A DNA stretch of 64,000 bases from Amycolatopsis echigonensis (GCF_014174495.1 NZ_JACJHR010000047.1:1-64000); one strand, 5' to 3'. Positions 36,056 to 45,408 are shown, counted from the first letter of the stretch. Notes: a model not told the origin generated them from the sequence alone. A program made the numbers and translations.

Positions 36056-37634
36056 CCGTCCGCGGCGTCCGAGCGGCGACGAGCCGAAGCACCGTGTCGT
36101 CGTCCGAACAGGTTTCGACCTGCAGTCCGGCGCGAACAGCAGTCCGGACCATGGCGTCGTTGCCCGCAAGGCGGATCGCGGACAGCTCCGTGGTGCCACC
36201 AGCCTCCGCGAGGGCGGCCAGCCGGGCAAGCAACGCCGTGCCGATTCCCTGGCGCTGCCAAGCATCCTCGACGAGAAGCGATACCTCGGCCGTGCCGTCG
36301 AGTTGAGAAATCAGCTGTCCGAACCCGATCACGTCCCGGCCGCACACCGCGAGCAAACTGGTTCCGCGCGGTGGCATGAGCAAGCGGTGCAGCCATTTTC
36401 GCGGAACTGTGCTCAGCCCAGTGTGGTAGCGGTTGAACAACGTCTTCGCCGAACAGCGAAGATGCACCGCGCCGATCGCGTCGATGTCCCGCGGAGTGCC
36501 CAGCCGCAAAACGACCGCGGCACCGTCTGGACGGTCGAGCACTACCGGACCGGCCAGATTCTGCTCCGCTGCGGCAAGTAGTTCCAGGAACGCCGCGGCC
36601 TGAGCGAGTTCGGGTTCAGCGAAGGCCACCCATCTCCGTCGAGCGACGTACGCCTGCCCGTCGCCGAAGGGAAAGACCGCTCGGTGCCCGCCTTCAGTGC
36701 GCTTGGGATTGGCCTCGTTCGCGGGGACGAGCGTCACGAGGTCGGCGGACAGGACCATCCGCAACATCGGAGCACGGCAACCAGGGTCGACAATCGCCCG
36801 CCGAGCAGCGACGAGTGCTGTCGCGGCCGGATCGCGAAGTCCGCGGACAGTGGTTTCGGCAACCGTCTCTCGCGCTGCGGTGCCGACAGTTGCTGCCTGC
36901 ACACGGGACTCCCCAGCCTCAGCGTCCGTCTTCTCAGCAGTGACGGCAGTTGTCGCGGGAGCACGCAGATCCTGGGTGTCCGTCCCGATGCACAGTTCTC
37001 CCGCGACAGGAGGTGCGGTGGCGGCCGAAACACGGCGTCGTCCTGCCTCGGATTCCGAAGCAGTGTCCCCGTCGGCGGGGAACGTCGTTGCCGACGGGAC
37101 ATCATGTTTCCCAGCACCGGCTCCATCGGCAGCCGCCGGGGCGGGGTGCGGCCGAGACGAGGGCTTGGGCGTCCCCTCGGCGGTGGGCAGGGCGGTTGTC
37201 ATCCGGTCAGGGGCTGGTGTGTCCGTGAGCGGGGTGAGGAGTTCTCGGGCGGCGGCCTCGGCGATGGACTCCTCGGCGAGCGCGGGGGCGGCCGGGGAAG
37301 GGACGGCGATTTCGGTCATTCCGAGGCAATCGCCGCCTTCGTCGCGGAGGGCGTCTATCAGCAGGTGCGGGGGCAGGCCGGCCGCTGGGCAGAGTACGAA
37401 TTCGTCTAGGACGCCGCCCGGGGCCGGGTGTCTGGTGAGGCCCAGGATCCGGCATTCGAGGTCGGCCAGCCGGATTGCGAAGCGGGCCAGTGTTCCGGGG
37501 TAGTCGTCGGAGAGGACGCGTACTCGCCAGGCGCGGGCCGGTGTGCGGTTTTCGTCGGGGGAACCGGGCTCGAGGCCGGAGCGGGAGCGCGGGAGGTCGG
37601 AGAGGGCGCTACGGGGCGTCAAAGGCATGTCCAT
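35988..37634 (-). CDS. ACT domain-GNAT acetyltransferase fusion
   Basis: A 548-residue protein with two recognisable parts. Residues about 35-110 look like an ACT small-ligand domain (WRVRVLSDDYPGTLARFAIRLAD, LLIDALRDEGGD). Residues about 365-525 form a GNAT acetyltransferase with the acetyl-CoA loop QRQGIGTALLARLA. The roughly 170 residues between are Ala/Thr/Glu-rich and mostly disordered. The arrangement suggests an amino-acid-controlled acetyltransferase; substrate unknown. ATG at 37634 (or 37628). The C-terminal 24 residues are a polar tail over the def 3' end, so the true end of the functional domain is near residue 525. Confidence 0.8.
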   Translation of the reverse strand: MDMPLTPRSALSDLPRSRSGLEPGSPDENRTPARAWRVRVLSDDYPGTLARFAIRLADLECRILGLTRHPAPGGVLDEFVLCPAAGLPPHLLIDALRDEGGDCLGMTEIAVPSPAAPALAEESIAEAAARELLTPLTDTPAPDRMTTALPTAEGTPKPSSRPHPAPAAADGAGAGKHDVPSATTFPADGDTASESEAGRRRVSAATAPPVAGELCIGTDTQDLRAPATTAVTAEKTDAEAGESRVQAATVGTAARETVAETTVRGLRDPAATALVAARRAIVDPGCRAPMLRMVLSADLVTLVPANEANPKRTEGGHRAVFPFGDGQAYVARRRWVAFAEPELAQAAAFLELLAAAEQNLAGPVVLDRPDGAAVVLRLGTPRDIDAIGAVHLRCSAKTLFNRYHTGLSTVPRKWLHRLLMPPRGTSLLAVCGRDVIGFGQLISQLDGTAEVSLLVEDAWQRQGIGTALLARLAALAEAGGTTELSAIRLAGNDAMVRTAVRAGLQVETCSDDDTVLRLVAARTPRTVSGSRTSLCPAPRAAPASSGRA

Positions 37635-37739
37635 GGGACTTACCGTTCCTGACGCACGTAACCGGGGGCGTCCTGTGGTGTTTCGGGTGTGTCAGAGGGT
37701 GGCCGGAAATGCGTGATCTGCGGGAAACAGTGGCGCGGG

Positions 37740-38447
37740 TCAGCATGGGACGAGAAGGCGGAATTCGTTGTCTTCCGGGTCGGTGAAGCCGGTCTGGTCG
37801 GCTGCGACGGGGCGAGCGCCGGCGGCTTGAAGGCGGCGGGTTTCGGCGGTGTGGTCGCCGTGGAGGGCCAAGTCCAGGTGGAGGCGGTTTTTGCTGTGCT
37901 TCGGGCTGTTCACGCGCAGGAATTCGAGGGTGGGGCCGCGGCCGGCGGGGTTGCGCAAGGTGGTGATGGCGGGCTCGTCGGCGATGATCGGCCACCCTGC
38001 GAGCGGGGACCAGAAGCGGGCTAGGCGCGCGGGGTCCTGTGCGTCGACGACTATCGCTGCGATGGCACCGGAATTGGCGTATTCCTCGCGGGGTTCGAGT
38101 ACGCAGAATTCGTTGTCTTCCGGGTCGGCCAGAACGATCCACGGAACGTTGTGCTGGCCGATGTCGATTGGGCGTGCCCCTAGGGAAACGGCTCGGGCGA
38201 CTGTTTCGCGCTGGTTCTCGCCGGAGGTGCTGGAGAGGTCTAGGTGGAGACGGTTTTTGTCGGTCTTCGGGCGGAAGGTCGCGGCGAAGACCAGGGTGAG
38301 TTCGCAACCGTCGTCGGGTGGGGGTTGGACGGTGGCTTCGTCTGGGGATTCTGTCGTGGTCCGCCAGCCGAGGAGGTCGGCCCAGAAGCGGGCCAGGCGT
38401 GCCGGTTGTTCGGCGGCGGTGACCAGGTTGACCAGACGTGTTGCCAT
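37740..38447 (-). CDS. double VOC (glyoxalase-like) protein
   Basis: A 235-residue protein of two similar VOC halves. Each has an ARLARFW segment (PARLARFWADLLGW and PARLARFWSPLAGW), an N-R-L-H-L-D-L strand and a DPEDNEF motif. The pattern is that of the glyoxalase-like family common in actinomycetes; ligand unknown. The ATG at 38447 begins the first half; an upstream in-frame extension is Arg-rich and overlaps the strong hairpin at 38518-38558. Confidence 0.85.
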   Translation of the reverse strand: MATRLVNLVTAAEQPARLARFWADLLGWRTTTESPDEATVQPPPDDGCELTLVFAATFRPKTDKNRLHLDLSSTSGENQRETVARAVSLGARPIDIGQHNVPWIVLADPEDNEFCVLEPREEYANSGAIAAIVVDAQDPARLARFWSPLAGWPIIADEPAITTLRNPAGRGPTLEFLRVNSPKHSKNRLHLDLALHGDHTAETRRLQAAGARPVAADQTGFTDPEDNEFRLLVPC

Positions 38448-38517
38448 GCCGCCACGGTAGCGGGCAGGGCCGACAAAACCGGGTGGCGCAACGGGTTGGC
38501 GAGGTCGGGTGAAAGAA

Positions 38518-38558
38518 CTGTGCCGGCAAGCGCGAGGGTATCGCGCTTGCCGGCACAG
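38518..38558. terminator. 18-bp perfect hairpin
   Basis: CTGTGCCGGCAAGCGCGA (38518-38535) pairs perfectly with 38541-38558 around the loop GGGTA. It lies 77 nt after the stop of the isomerase-like gene on the minus strand and before the double VOC gene, so it most likely ends the upstream transcript. Confidence 0.75.
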
Positions 38559-38634
38559 CCGGATCGCCACGGGTGGTCCAGAAATGCGCTGGCCGGAAGA
38601 ACCGGGAAGCTTCCCCGCTTTCGGTTCTCCGCGG

Positions 38635-39399
38635 TTACCTGGTGGCTAGTCGCAGCAGGGCCCAGGCTTGGGCGGACAGCTCGTGGTCTCCGTCAGTGTG
38701 GACCATGGTCACCGGGGCTCTTCCCCACAGCCACAGGTACACGTTCGCGGGCGAGCCGGTGACGATCGCGTCCGCGGCGTCGGCTTCTCGGGGAGAGCAG
38801 CGCCAGGCCTCTGTCTCGCCGGGGCCCGCTCGCGCGATCCAGCTGTGGCCGCCGGTGTGGAAACCCACTGTGCCGTTTCGGGTTCCCGAGATGCCCATGG
38901 TGGTGAGCTTGTGTCCGAAGTAGAGGGTGAGGGCCTCGTCGACACCGTCGGCGGCCAGGTCGTCCGGGACTGCCGAGTCGCCGATTCCGGCCGCGTTTTC
39001 GGCGTCCACTCGGTGCACGAGGGTTTCGTGGAGCATGCGACGGCGCCAGAAACCGTGGGTCGGATCGGCTGACCACCAGGTGGCGGCTCGGGTGGCCGGG
39101 TCGTGGTTGGCCAGTTCGACTTCGAGCTCCGCGCGGGCAGTGGAGTAGAAATCGACCACCGGCTGGCCGGGGAGGGGCTCGCGCCACGATTCGGGACGGC
39201 GGCCGTCGCGGATCCAGCCGAGCACCTGCCAGTACACGGCGCCGACGTGCTTGAGCAGCTCGTTCAACGTCCAGCCTGGGGCGGTGGGCACCGGCGAATC
39301 GGGCGACGCCGAGTGCGCCACCTCCCCCAGCAGCTGCGCCTCCACGGAGAACGCTTCAAGCAACCGGCCGTGGTCGACCGTGCCCAGTTCACGCGACAT
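38635..39399 (-). CDS. maleylpyruvate isomerase/DinB-superfamily protein
   Basis: A 254-residue protein of the actinobacterial mycothiol-linked isomerase family. The DinB four-helix bundle has PTAPGWTLNELLKHVGAVYWQ, with the first metal-site His, and FWRRRMLHETLVHRVDAENAAG with the His ligands. The second domain is an MDMPI C-terminal-like region (WLWGRAP). It is probably a mycothiol-dependent transferase of unknown substrate. The ATG at 39399 lies 11 nt inside the upstream HEPN gene, implying coupling. Confidence 0.85.
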   Translation of the reverse strand: MSRELGTVDHGRLLEAFSVEAQLLGEVAHSASPDSPVPTAPGWTLNELLKHVGAVYWQVLGWIRDGRRPESWREPLPGQPVVDFYSTARAELEVELANHDPATRAATWWSADPTHGFWRRRMLHETLVHRVDAENAAGIGDSAVPDDLAADGVDEALTLYFGHKLTTMGISGTRNGTVGFHTGGHSWIARAGPGETEAWRCSPREADAADAIVTGSPANVYLWLWGRAPVTMVHTDGDHELSAQAWALLRLATR

Positions 39400-40738
39400 G
39401 AGCTTCCCCGGACATCGGCAGGCCGTGCACGACTCGGCGGACCAGTTCGAGGAACTGGGCGGTCGCCTGCAGCAGGCCCGCAGCCAGTTCGGCGGTGACA
39501 CGGCCGGTGATGCCCGCTTCGGCGGCGGCCCGGGTTTCGGAGTGGTCGGCGAAGAACGCTGACCATTCGCGCAGCTCGGGGGCGACGGCGTCAAGCAGCA
39601 CCCAGCCGCTGGCCGGACGGCCCCGGCCCCGGCGCGGGCGGCCTCGGACGGCGAGCACCGCCCCTGCGCCGCGCAAGGCGGCCAGGTAGGCGCCGATGAA
39701 GCGTTCGGCCGGATCGCGTTCGTTTTCCGCGTGATCGAGTCCGCGATTCGCCTGGGCGAGGAGGGCGACCGCCTCCGGAGGGGCCGGTGGACGCAGCGAC
39801 AGCGGAAGCTGCGGCTGGCCCTGGACGCCGGAGCGGCGAGCGGCCGGTTCGGCGGAGGGCCGGACCGCGGCTCGGGTGCGGTGCACGACCTGCCTCGGGG
39901 GCGGGGAGCTGGGCAGGGTGGTTTCGGGGACGTGGTGCACGGTGGGCCTGGAGGTTGGGGTGCGTGCGGGCTGGGGAGCGGGGCTGGCCGCTGCGGGGGA
40001 ACGGTTCTCCGACGCGAAGGGCGGCGCGGGGTCGGTCGCCGGAGCGACGGGCAGGCTGGCCGCCGCAGCAGAGCCGCTTCCCGACTCGAACGCCGAACCG
40101 ACGCCAGACTCCACAGCAGCAGGCTGAACGGAACCAGCCACCGAAACCGAATCGCTTCCCGATGCGGGCCGCGAAACGGAATCCGCCGCTGGAGCAGCAG
40201 GCTGGCTAGCCTCAGCCACCGAGGTCGACGACACCGCAGGGCTGTTTTCCGGCTCGGGCCGCGAGCCAGGGCCGGTCGCCGGAGCGGCGGACCGGGCTGA
40301 ACTGGCCGCCGAACCAGGAGCCGGAGCAGCAGAGCCACTTCCCGATGCAGGTGCCAAACCGGAACCAGCCGCCGAAGCAGAGGCGGTCACCGAAGCCGAC
40401 GGTGCCGCGAAGTTGCTTCCCAGCGCAGGCTGCGGGCCCGGGCCACCTTCCGGCGCAGCAGAACTCGCCTCCGAAGCTGACGACTCAGCAAAGCCGTGTT
40501 CCGACCCCGACCACAGATCCAGGCCAGGCTGAGCGGAGCCAGTCACCGGAGCAGAGGACCGAACCGAAGCACCAACCGAAGGAACGACAGCAGCCGGCTC
40601 CGCGGAAGCCGCCGGGGCATCAGGCCGGCCCGGCTGTTCCACCGGCGCGCCGAACGTCAGCTGTTCGCCAACCGCACCAGGTCGGTCTGGGCGTCCCTCG
40701 GCGGCGCGGTCCGCGGGGGACACGACCGAGACGGACAT
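39389..40738 (-). CDS. SAV_6107-type HEPN domain protein with long disordered head
   Basis: A 449-residue protein. Residues about 305-445 form an all-helical domain like the SAV_6107 HEPN family of actinomycetes (PPEAVALLAQANRGL, ERFIGAYLAALRGAGAVL, ASGWVLLDAVAPELREW). The first roughly 300 residues are Ala/Ser/Pro/Gly low complexity with many short near-repeats (ASGSGSAA, PAPATG). Function unknown; HEPN proteins are often RNases or nucleotide-linked factors, but I cannot point to the catalytic RxxxxH motif. ATG at 40738 with AGGAGGAGG upstream. Overlaps the isomerase-like gene by 11 nt. Confidence 0.8.
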   Translation of the reverse strand: MSVSVVSPADRAAEGRPDRPGAVGEQLTFGAPVEQPGRPDAPAASAEPAAVVPSVGASVRSSAPVTGSAQPGLDLWSGSEHGFAESSASEASSAAPEGGPGPQPALGSNFAAPSASVTASASAAGSGLAPASGSGSAAPAPGSAASSARSAAPATGPGSRPEPENSPAVSSTSVAEASQPAAPAADSVSRPASGSDSVSVAGSVQPAAVESGVGSAFESGSGSAAAASLPVAPATDPAPPFASENRSPAAASPAPQPARTPTSRPTVHHVPETTLPSSPPPRQVVHRTRAAVRPSAEPAARRSGVQGQPQLPLSLRPPAPPEAVALLAQANRGLDHAENERDPAERFIGAYLAALRGAGAVLAVRGRPRRGRGRPASGWVLLDAVAPELREWSAFFADHSETRAAAEAGITGRVTAELAAGLLQATAQFLELVRRVVHGLPMSGEAHVA

Positions 40739-40945
40739 GGCGACCCTCCTCCTGCTCGGGTGGGCCCGGCCGGGGCCCGAGGTGCTTCCCCCACCCCGGG
40801 ACCGGCCGGTGCGCTCCCACCGGGTATCGAACGTCTGTTCGATCTGTTTCCAGAGTAGCCGCGCCGGCGAGTCCGCTCAACCCCGCCGGCGGAATCCGGG
40901 CACGTGGTGCGGGACACGGCCGCACCGGCGTGGTCTCATAACCGG

Positions 40946-41470
40946 GTGAGCACCCACGACCATCCCGCTGTCGCCAAGGTCACCGCCGCGCTGGGCGAGG
41001 CCGGGCAGCACGCCGCCGCTGCCGGAGTGCGGGTGCTGCCCGCCGAAGTGCGCACTGCCGCGCAGGCCGCGGAGGCGCTCGGCGTACCGGTCGGCGCTAT
41101 CGCGAACAGCCTGGTTTTCCGTGCCCGCACCGCCGGCGGGACTGAGGTCGCGCTGCTCGCGCTCACCTCGGGAGCGCACCGGGCGAAGGAGTCCCGGCTG
41201 GCGGAACTCGCCGGGGTCGCGGAGGTCGGCAAGGCGGACGCGGCGTTCGTCCGGGAGCACACCGGGCAGCCGATCGGGGGCGTCGCTCCGGTCGGGCATC
41301 CGGAGAAGCTCGTTACGCTGGTGGACACGGCGTTGCGCGGGCATTCCGAGGTGTGGGCCGCCGCGGGGCATCCGAAATCGGTCTTCCCCACCACCTTCGA
41401 CGCGCTCGTCACGCTCACCGGGGGCACCCCCGGCGATCTCTCGGGCGAAGGGGAGGATGGTCGACTGTGA
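40946..41470 (+). CDS. YbaK/EbsC-type aminoacyl-tRNA deacylase
   Basis: A 174-residue cytoplasmic hydrolase of the YbaK/ProX family, which clears mischarged Cys-tRNA(Pro) or Ala-tRNA. Visible signatures are VRTAAQAAEALGVPVGAIANSLVF, LALTSGAHR with the following K, and the C-terminal GGVAPVGHP. The GTG at 40946 is used; an in-frame GTG about 40 nt upstream is less likely. Its TGA overlaps the next gene start as GTGA. Divergent from the HEPN gene. Confidence 0.9.
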   Translation: MSTHDHPAVAKVTAALGEAGQHAAAAGVRVLPAEVRTAAQAAEALGVPVGAIANSLVFRARTAGGTEVALLALTSGAHRAKESRLAELAGVAEVGKADAAFVREHTGQPIGGVAPVGHPEKLVTLVDTALRGHSEVWAAAGHPKSVFPTTFDALVTLTGGTPGDLSGEGEDGRL

Positions 41471-42042
41471 CCGCGATGTCCTCCTCCGGGTGCTCCCGGT
41501 ACGTGCAGTTCTCCGCCGACGAGTTCCGGTCCCGGCTGCCGGAAGCGCTGGCGATCTACGTGAACGCGATGCACTACCCCGAGGGCACGGCCGAGCAGCG
41601 CGCGCCGATGTGGCTCACGCACGCGTTGCGCGAGGGCTGGCGCTGCATGGCAGCCCTCGACGACAACGGCGTCCTGCTCGGAATCGCTTACGGCTACAAG
41701 GGCCGCGCCGGGCAGTGGTGGCACGAGCAGGTCCGGCACGGCCTCACCCGCCGCTCCGGAACGGAGGAAGCCGAGCGCTGGCTCGCGGACTACTTCGAGC
41801 TCACCGAGATCCACGTGCGCCCGGAAAACCAGGGCAAGCAGATCGGCGAGGACCTGCTGCGCCGGCTGCTCGACGGCGTGCCCAGCGCGAACGTCCTGCT
41901 CTCCACGCCCGAGGGGACCAGCCGGGCTTGGAAACTGTACCGGCGCATGGGGTTCGTCGACGTTCTGCGCGACTACCAGTTCACTGGCGATCCGCGGCCG
42001 TTCGCGATTCTGGGCCGGTCGCTCCCGATTGAACCTCGCTGA
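41467..42042 (+). CDS. GNAT-family N-acetyltransferase
   Basis: A 191-residue acetyltransferase. The acetyl-CoA motif is RPENQGKQIGEDLLRRLL, followed by a C-terminal AWKLYRRMGFVDVLRDYQF strand-helix typical of the fold. Substrate unknown. GTG start in the GTGA overlap with the deacylase gene. Its last 62 nt overlap the convergent exporter gene. Confidence 0.88.
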   Translation: MTAMSSSGCSRYVQFSADEFRSRLPEALAIYVNAMHYPEGTAEQRAPMWLTHALREGWRCMAALDDNGVLLGIAYGYKGRAGQWWHEQVRHGLTRRSGTEEAERWLADYFELTEIHVRPENQGKQIGEDLLRRLLDGVPSANVLLSTPEGTSRAWKLYRRMGFVDVLRDYQFTGDPRPFAILGRSLPIEPR

Positions 42043-42916
42043 CCGGTTCCGGCCGCCAATAGCCGACAGCCAGCGCCGCGACCAGCAGAGCCGCACCGGT
42101 CCAGGCGAGCACGCCCAGACGTTCGCCGAGGAACGCCACGGACAGGATCGTGGCGGTCAGCGGCTCCAGCAGTGCCGACAGGGCGCCAAGGACGGGATGC
42201 GCACCGGATAGACCGCGGAAGTAAGCGGCGTACGCGGCCGCTGTCGGCACGATGCCGAAGTAGGCGGCTACGAGCAGGACGTCCGGCCGGAGAGGAAGCG
42301 CCATCCCCAGCCACGCCGCGGCGGGAGTGAGCAACAGGCCGCCGAGGAAGCAGCCGTACGCGGTGGTCGTCATGGGGTCTAAGCCGGGCCTCGCGGTGAC
42401 TGTCGTCAGGACAGCGAAGCCTGAGCCCGCGAGCAGGGCGAAGAGGATTCCGGCGGGTTGTGCGACCGAGTCCGGGGACCAGCGCAGCAACACCAGACCT
42501 GCGACGGCGCCCAGGACGGACACCAGCGTCGTCACGCGCGGTGCGCGGCGAGTGCGGACAACGGACGCAACGGTCAGTGCGACCGGGGAGCTGCCGATGG
42601 TGGTCATGGTCGCGACGCTGACTGAGCTGAGCGCGACGGCGGCGAAGTAGCTGGCTTGGAAGAGGGCGAAGAGGCTGCCGATGAGGAGGAGACGACGCCA
42701 GGTTTGCTTGGCGGGGAAGCGAAGTCCGCCGGTCAGGGCGACGTAGACCGCGCTCGCGGCGCCGCCGATGAGCAGGCGGTAGGTGGCGACGACCAGTGGG
42801 TGCACGCCGGCTTGGTGGCCGAGAAGCGAGCCGGACAGGCCGCCCGTTCCCCAGAGGACGCCGGCTACGACGAGAGCGGCGGACGAGCGGGCGCGCGAAG
42901 GTGCGGAGATGGACAT
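41981..42916 (-). CDS. EamA/DMT-family transporter
   Basis: A 311-residue membrane protein of ten predicted helices in two homologous EamA halves. Half 1 opens ALVVAGVLWGTGGLSGSLL and half 2 opens AGILFALLAGSGFAVLTTV. The family exports amino acids or other metabolites; substrate unknown. ATG at 42916. The Ser/Gly/Thr-rich C-terminal tail overlaps the GNAT gene. Confidence 0.92.
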   Translation of the reverse strand: MSISAPSRARSSAALVVAGVLWGTGGLSGSLLGHQAGVHPLVVATYRLLIGGAASAVYVALTGGLRFPAKQTWRRLLLIGSLFALFQASYFAAVALSSVSVATMTTIGSSPVALTVASVVRTRRAPRVTTLVSVLGAVAGLVLLRWSPDSVAQPAGILFALLAGSGFAVLTTVTARPGLDPMTTTAYGCFLGGLLLTPAAAWLGMALPLRPDVLLVAAYFGIVPTAAAYAAYFRGLSGAHPVLGALSALLEPLTATILSVAFLGERLGVLAWTGAALLVAALAVGYWRPEPVSEVQSGATGPESRTAADRQ

Positions 42917-43138
42917 GCGGAAGAGGGCTCCTGCGTCGAAGGAATCGGAGATCGACGACGCGGGGCAGCGTGCGTTGGCCGGTTCAGGACGTCATCCGGT
43001 GGCCGCGTGCCCTGATCCGGGCGCACGCGGCGAAAACTGCCCCGCTCAGGAGGCCGGGGGTGGGGTGACGAGGAAGATCCGGTGCACGGGCGGGAGCTTA
43101 ACCAGCGGCCGGACAGATGACCAACGGTTTTGTTGCGC

Positions 43139-43630
43139 TCATCGCGTGCGCCGCCAGCGGATCTCGCCGTCGTGCACTTCCTCGGTGGCGGTGAGCCCCG
43201 CCGCGGCGGCGACAGCGGCGGAAGCCCGGTTTTCCGGGTGGATGTGGGCGATGACCGCGTCCACTGGCTGCCGGAGGAGCCAGCCGACCAAGCCTCGGGC
43301 CGCCTCGGTGGCGATGCCCCGGCCCTGCCACGGAGTACCCACGACCCAGGCGATTTCGGCGACCGCGTCGCGGACCGTCGCCTGGACAGTGCCCGCCAGC
43401 CCGGAATCGCGCGGCTGGATCACCCAGTTCAGCCAGGACACCGCTGGATCGGGCGAGCCCGCGGTCATCCGCCGGTAACGCGAACGGAGAGACTCCGCCG
43501 AGTCCGGAGCACCGCCGATGTACGTGTGCAGGGCCGGATCGGACAGCACCTCAGCCATCTCCTCGGCATGGGAGACGGACAGCGGCAGCAGGTCCAGCCG
43601 GACCGTGGCGATGGGCTGAGCGGTAAGCAC
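43139..43630 (-). CDS. GNAT-family N-acetyltransferase (RimJ/RimL-like)
   Basis: A 163-residue acetyltransferase of the ribosomal-protein-acetylase-like group, with RLDLLPLSVSHAEEMAEVL at the start, WVVGTPWQGRGIATEAARGLV as acetyl-CoA motif and IHPENRASAAVAAAAGL near the end. Substrate unknown. GTG start at 43630; a TTG two codons upstream is possible. It lies 56 nt after the DUF885 gene on the same strand. Confidence 0.9.
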   Translation of the reverse strand: MLTAQPIATVRLDLLPLSVSHAEEMAEVLSDPALHTYIGGAPDSAESLRSRYRRMTAGSPDPAVSWLNWVIQPRDSGLAGTVQATVRDAVAEIAWVVGTPWQGRGIATEAARGLVGWLLRQPVDAVIAHIHPENRASAAVAAAAGLTATEEVHDGEIRWRRTR

Positions 43631-43686
43631 AGTCAAGCGTAGGAGACTCCCGGGCCAGCGGAAACCGCCGGCCCGGGAAAGCAGTC

Positions 43687-45366
43687 TCAGTCCAGTTGCG
43701 CCAGCTGCTCGCGCAGGGTGTCCAGTCCCATGCCGCCCATTTTCAGGGCCTTCGTGTGGAACTGCTTGATGTCGAACGCCGAACCCTGCCGCGCTCGGGC
43801 GTCGTCGCGCGCCGCCAGCCACAGGCGTTCGCCGAGCTTGTACGAGGGGGCCTGGCCCGGCCAGCCGAGGTAGCGGTCGATCTCGTCGTGGATGTGCGCG
43901 TGATCGGTGATCGTGCGCGTCAGCATGAACTCCAGGCCCAGGTCCGGCGTCCAGCGCGAACCCTCGTGGAATCCGGTGCCCGCCGGGATTTCCAGTTCGA
44001 GGTGCATGCCGAGGTCGACCACGACGCGGGCGGCGCGGAACAGCTGCTCGGACAGCATGCCGAGCAGGTTGCCGTCGTCCGACAGGTAACCCAGTTCCTC
44101 CATGAGGCGTTCCGCGTACAGCGCCCAGCCTTCGCCGTGCGCCGAGATGAACGTCATCAGCCGCTGGTACTTCGTGAGGGTCTCGGCCTGGTTGACCGCC
44201 GTCGCGATCTGCAGGTGGTGGCCCGGGACGCCCTCGTGGTAGACCGTCGACACCTCGCGCCACGTCGTGAATTCGTTGCGGTCCGCGGGAAGCGACCACC
44301 ACATCCGGCCCGGGCGGCTGAAGTCCTCGCTCGGTCCGGTGTAGTACGCGCCGACGCCACCGCCGGGCGGGGCGATCTTGCATTCCAGCGCCATCAGCCG
44401 GTCCGGGATGTCGAAGTGCTTGCCGCGCAACGACTTCAGCGCGTCGTCGGACAGCTGCTGCATCCACGCCTCGAACTGCGGGCGGCCCTGGATGCGGTAG
44501 CGCGGGTCGGCGTCGAGCACGGCCGCGGCCTCCGCGGGCGTCGAACCGGGCTTGATGCGGTTCGCGACCGCGCGCATTTCCGTTTCGAGGCGCGAGAATT
44601 CGTGCCAACCCCACTCGTAGGCCTCGCGCAGGTCCAGCTCCGCGCCGATGAAGTAGCGCGACCACAGCCGGTAGGTGTCCTCGCCGACCGCGTCCTTCAC
44701 CGGAGCCCTCGGAGCCAGTTCGGCGCGCAGGAATCCGGCGAACTCCGCGAACGCCTCGTCCGCGGCCCGCGCGCCCGAGGCCAGTTCGGACTTCAGCGCA
44801 TCGACATCCGCGTCGGCGACCAGGCTGGCGAAGAATCCGGGGCCGTCCTTGAGCCCGGCCCACGTCTCGCACTGCTCGGCGACCTTCGAGACCTGCCGCA
44901 GCGCCGAAACCTGTCCCTTGTCGGCCGAGGCCAGCAGCGACGCGCGGACGCCGGCGAGCGCCTCGGGCACCTTCGGCAGCCGGGCCGCGACGTTCGCCCA
45001 GTCGTCCGGGGTGTCGGTCGGCATCAGGTCGAAGACCATGCGCAGGCCCTGCACCGGGCTCTCGATCACGTTGAGCGAAGCGGCGTCGAGACCCGCGTCG
45101 TGGATCTCCAGCTCGAGGCCGATCCGCTCGCTGAACACGGCCTTCGCGACCCGCTCCCCCGCGTTCGCCGGTTCGGCGGCGGTCACGGCGGCCAGCGCGC
45201 GCCGCGCCAGCTCCGCACGGGCTTCGTGGCCCGCGGGCGAATAGTCGGTCAGCTGGTCGTCGTAGCCTGCGACGCCGAGCATGGTGGCCGCGACCGGGTC
45301 CACGGCCACGTAATCGTCGACGTACCGGTCGCAGATCTCCGGAACGCTCTGTTCGGTGGAAGCCAT
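43687..45366 (-). CDS. DUF885 family protein (metallopeptidase-like)
   Basis: A 559-residue protein of the DUF885 family. The probable zinc site is VYHEGVPGHHLQ, with GEGWALYAERLMEELG downstream supplying the third ligand region. The conserved C-terminal YKLGERLWLAAR motif is also present. No signal peptide, so cytoplasmic; natural substrate unknown. The ATG at 45366 is preferred to a GTG 9 nt upstream. Downstream of metF on the same strand. Confidence 0.88.
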   Translation of the reverse strand: MASTEQSVPEICDRYVDDYVAVDPVAATMLGVAGYDDQLTDYSPAGHEARAELARRALAAVTAAEPANAGERVAKAVFSERIGLELEIHDAGLDAASLNVIESPVQGLRMVFDLMPTDTPDDWANVAARLPKVPEALAGVRASLLASADKGQVSALRQVSKVAEQCETWAGLKDGPGFFASLVADADVDALKSELASGARAADEAFAEFAGFLRAELAPRAPVKDAVGEDTYRLWSRYFIGAELDLREAYEWGWHEFSRLETEMRAVANRIKPGSTPAEAAAVLDADPRYRIQGRPQFEAWMQQLSDDALKSLRGKHFDIPDRLMALECKIAPPGGGVGAYYTGPSEDFSRPGRMWWSLPADRNEFTTWREVSTVYHEGVPGHHLQIATAVNQAETLTKYQRLMTFISAHGEGWALYAERLMEELGYLSDDGNLLGMLSEQLFRAARVVVDLGMHLELEIPAGTGFHEGSRWTPDLGLEFMLTRTITDHAHIHDEIDRYLGWPGQAPSYKLGERLWLAARDDARARQGSAFDIKQFHTKALKMGGMGLDTLREQLAQLD

Positions 45367-45408
45367 GTCCGGCACGCTACCGGCCGGAGGGGCCCCGAGC
45401 CCACGGAG

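Noticed and set aside
42917..43138. Possible small gene or riboswitch between the EamA and GNAT genes
   Set aside because: 222 nt with short open frames only; no ribosome site, no conserved riboswitch core and no convincing hairpin set.
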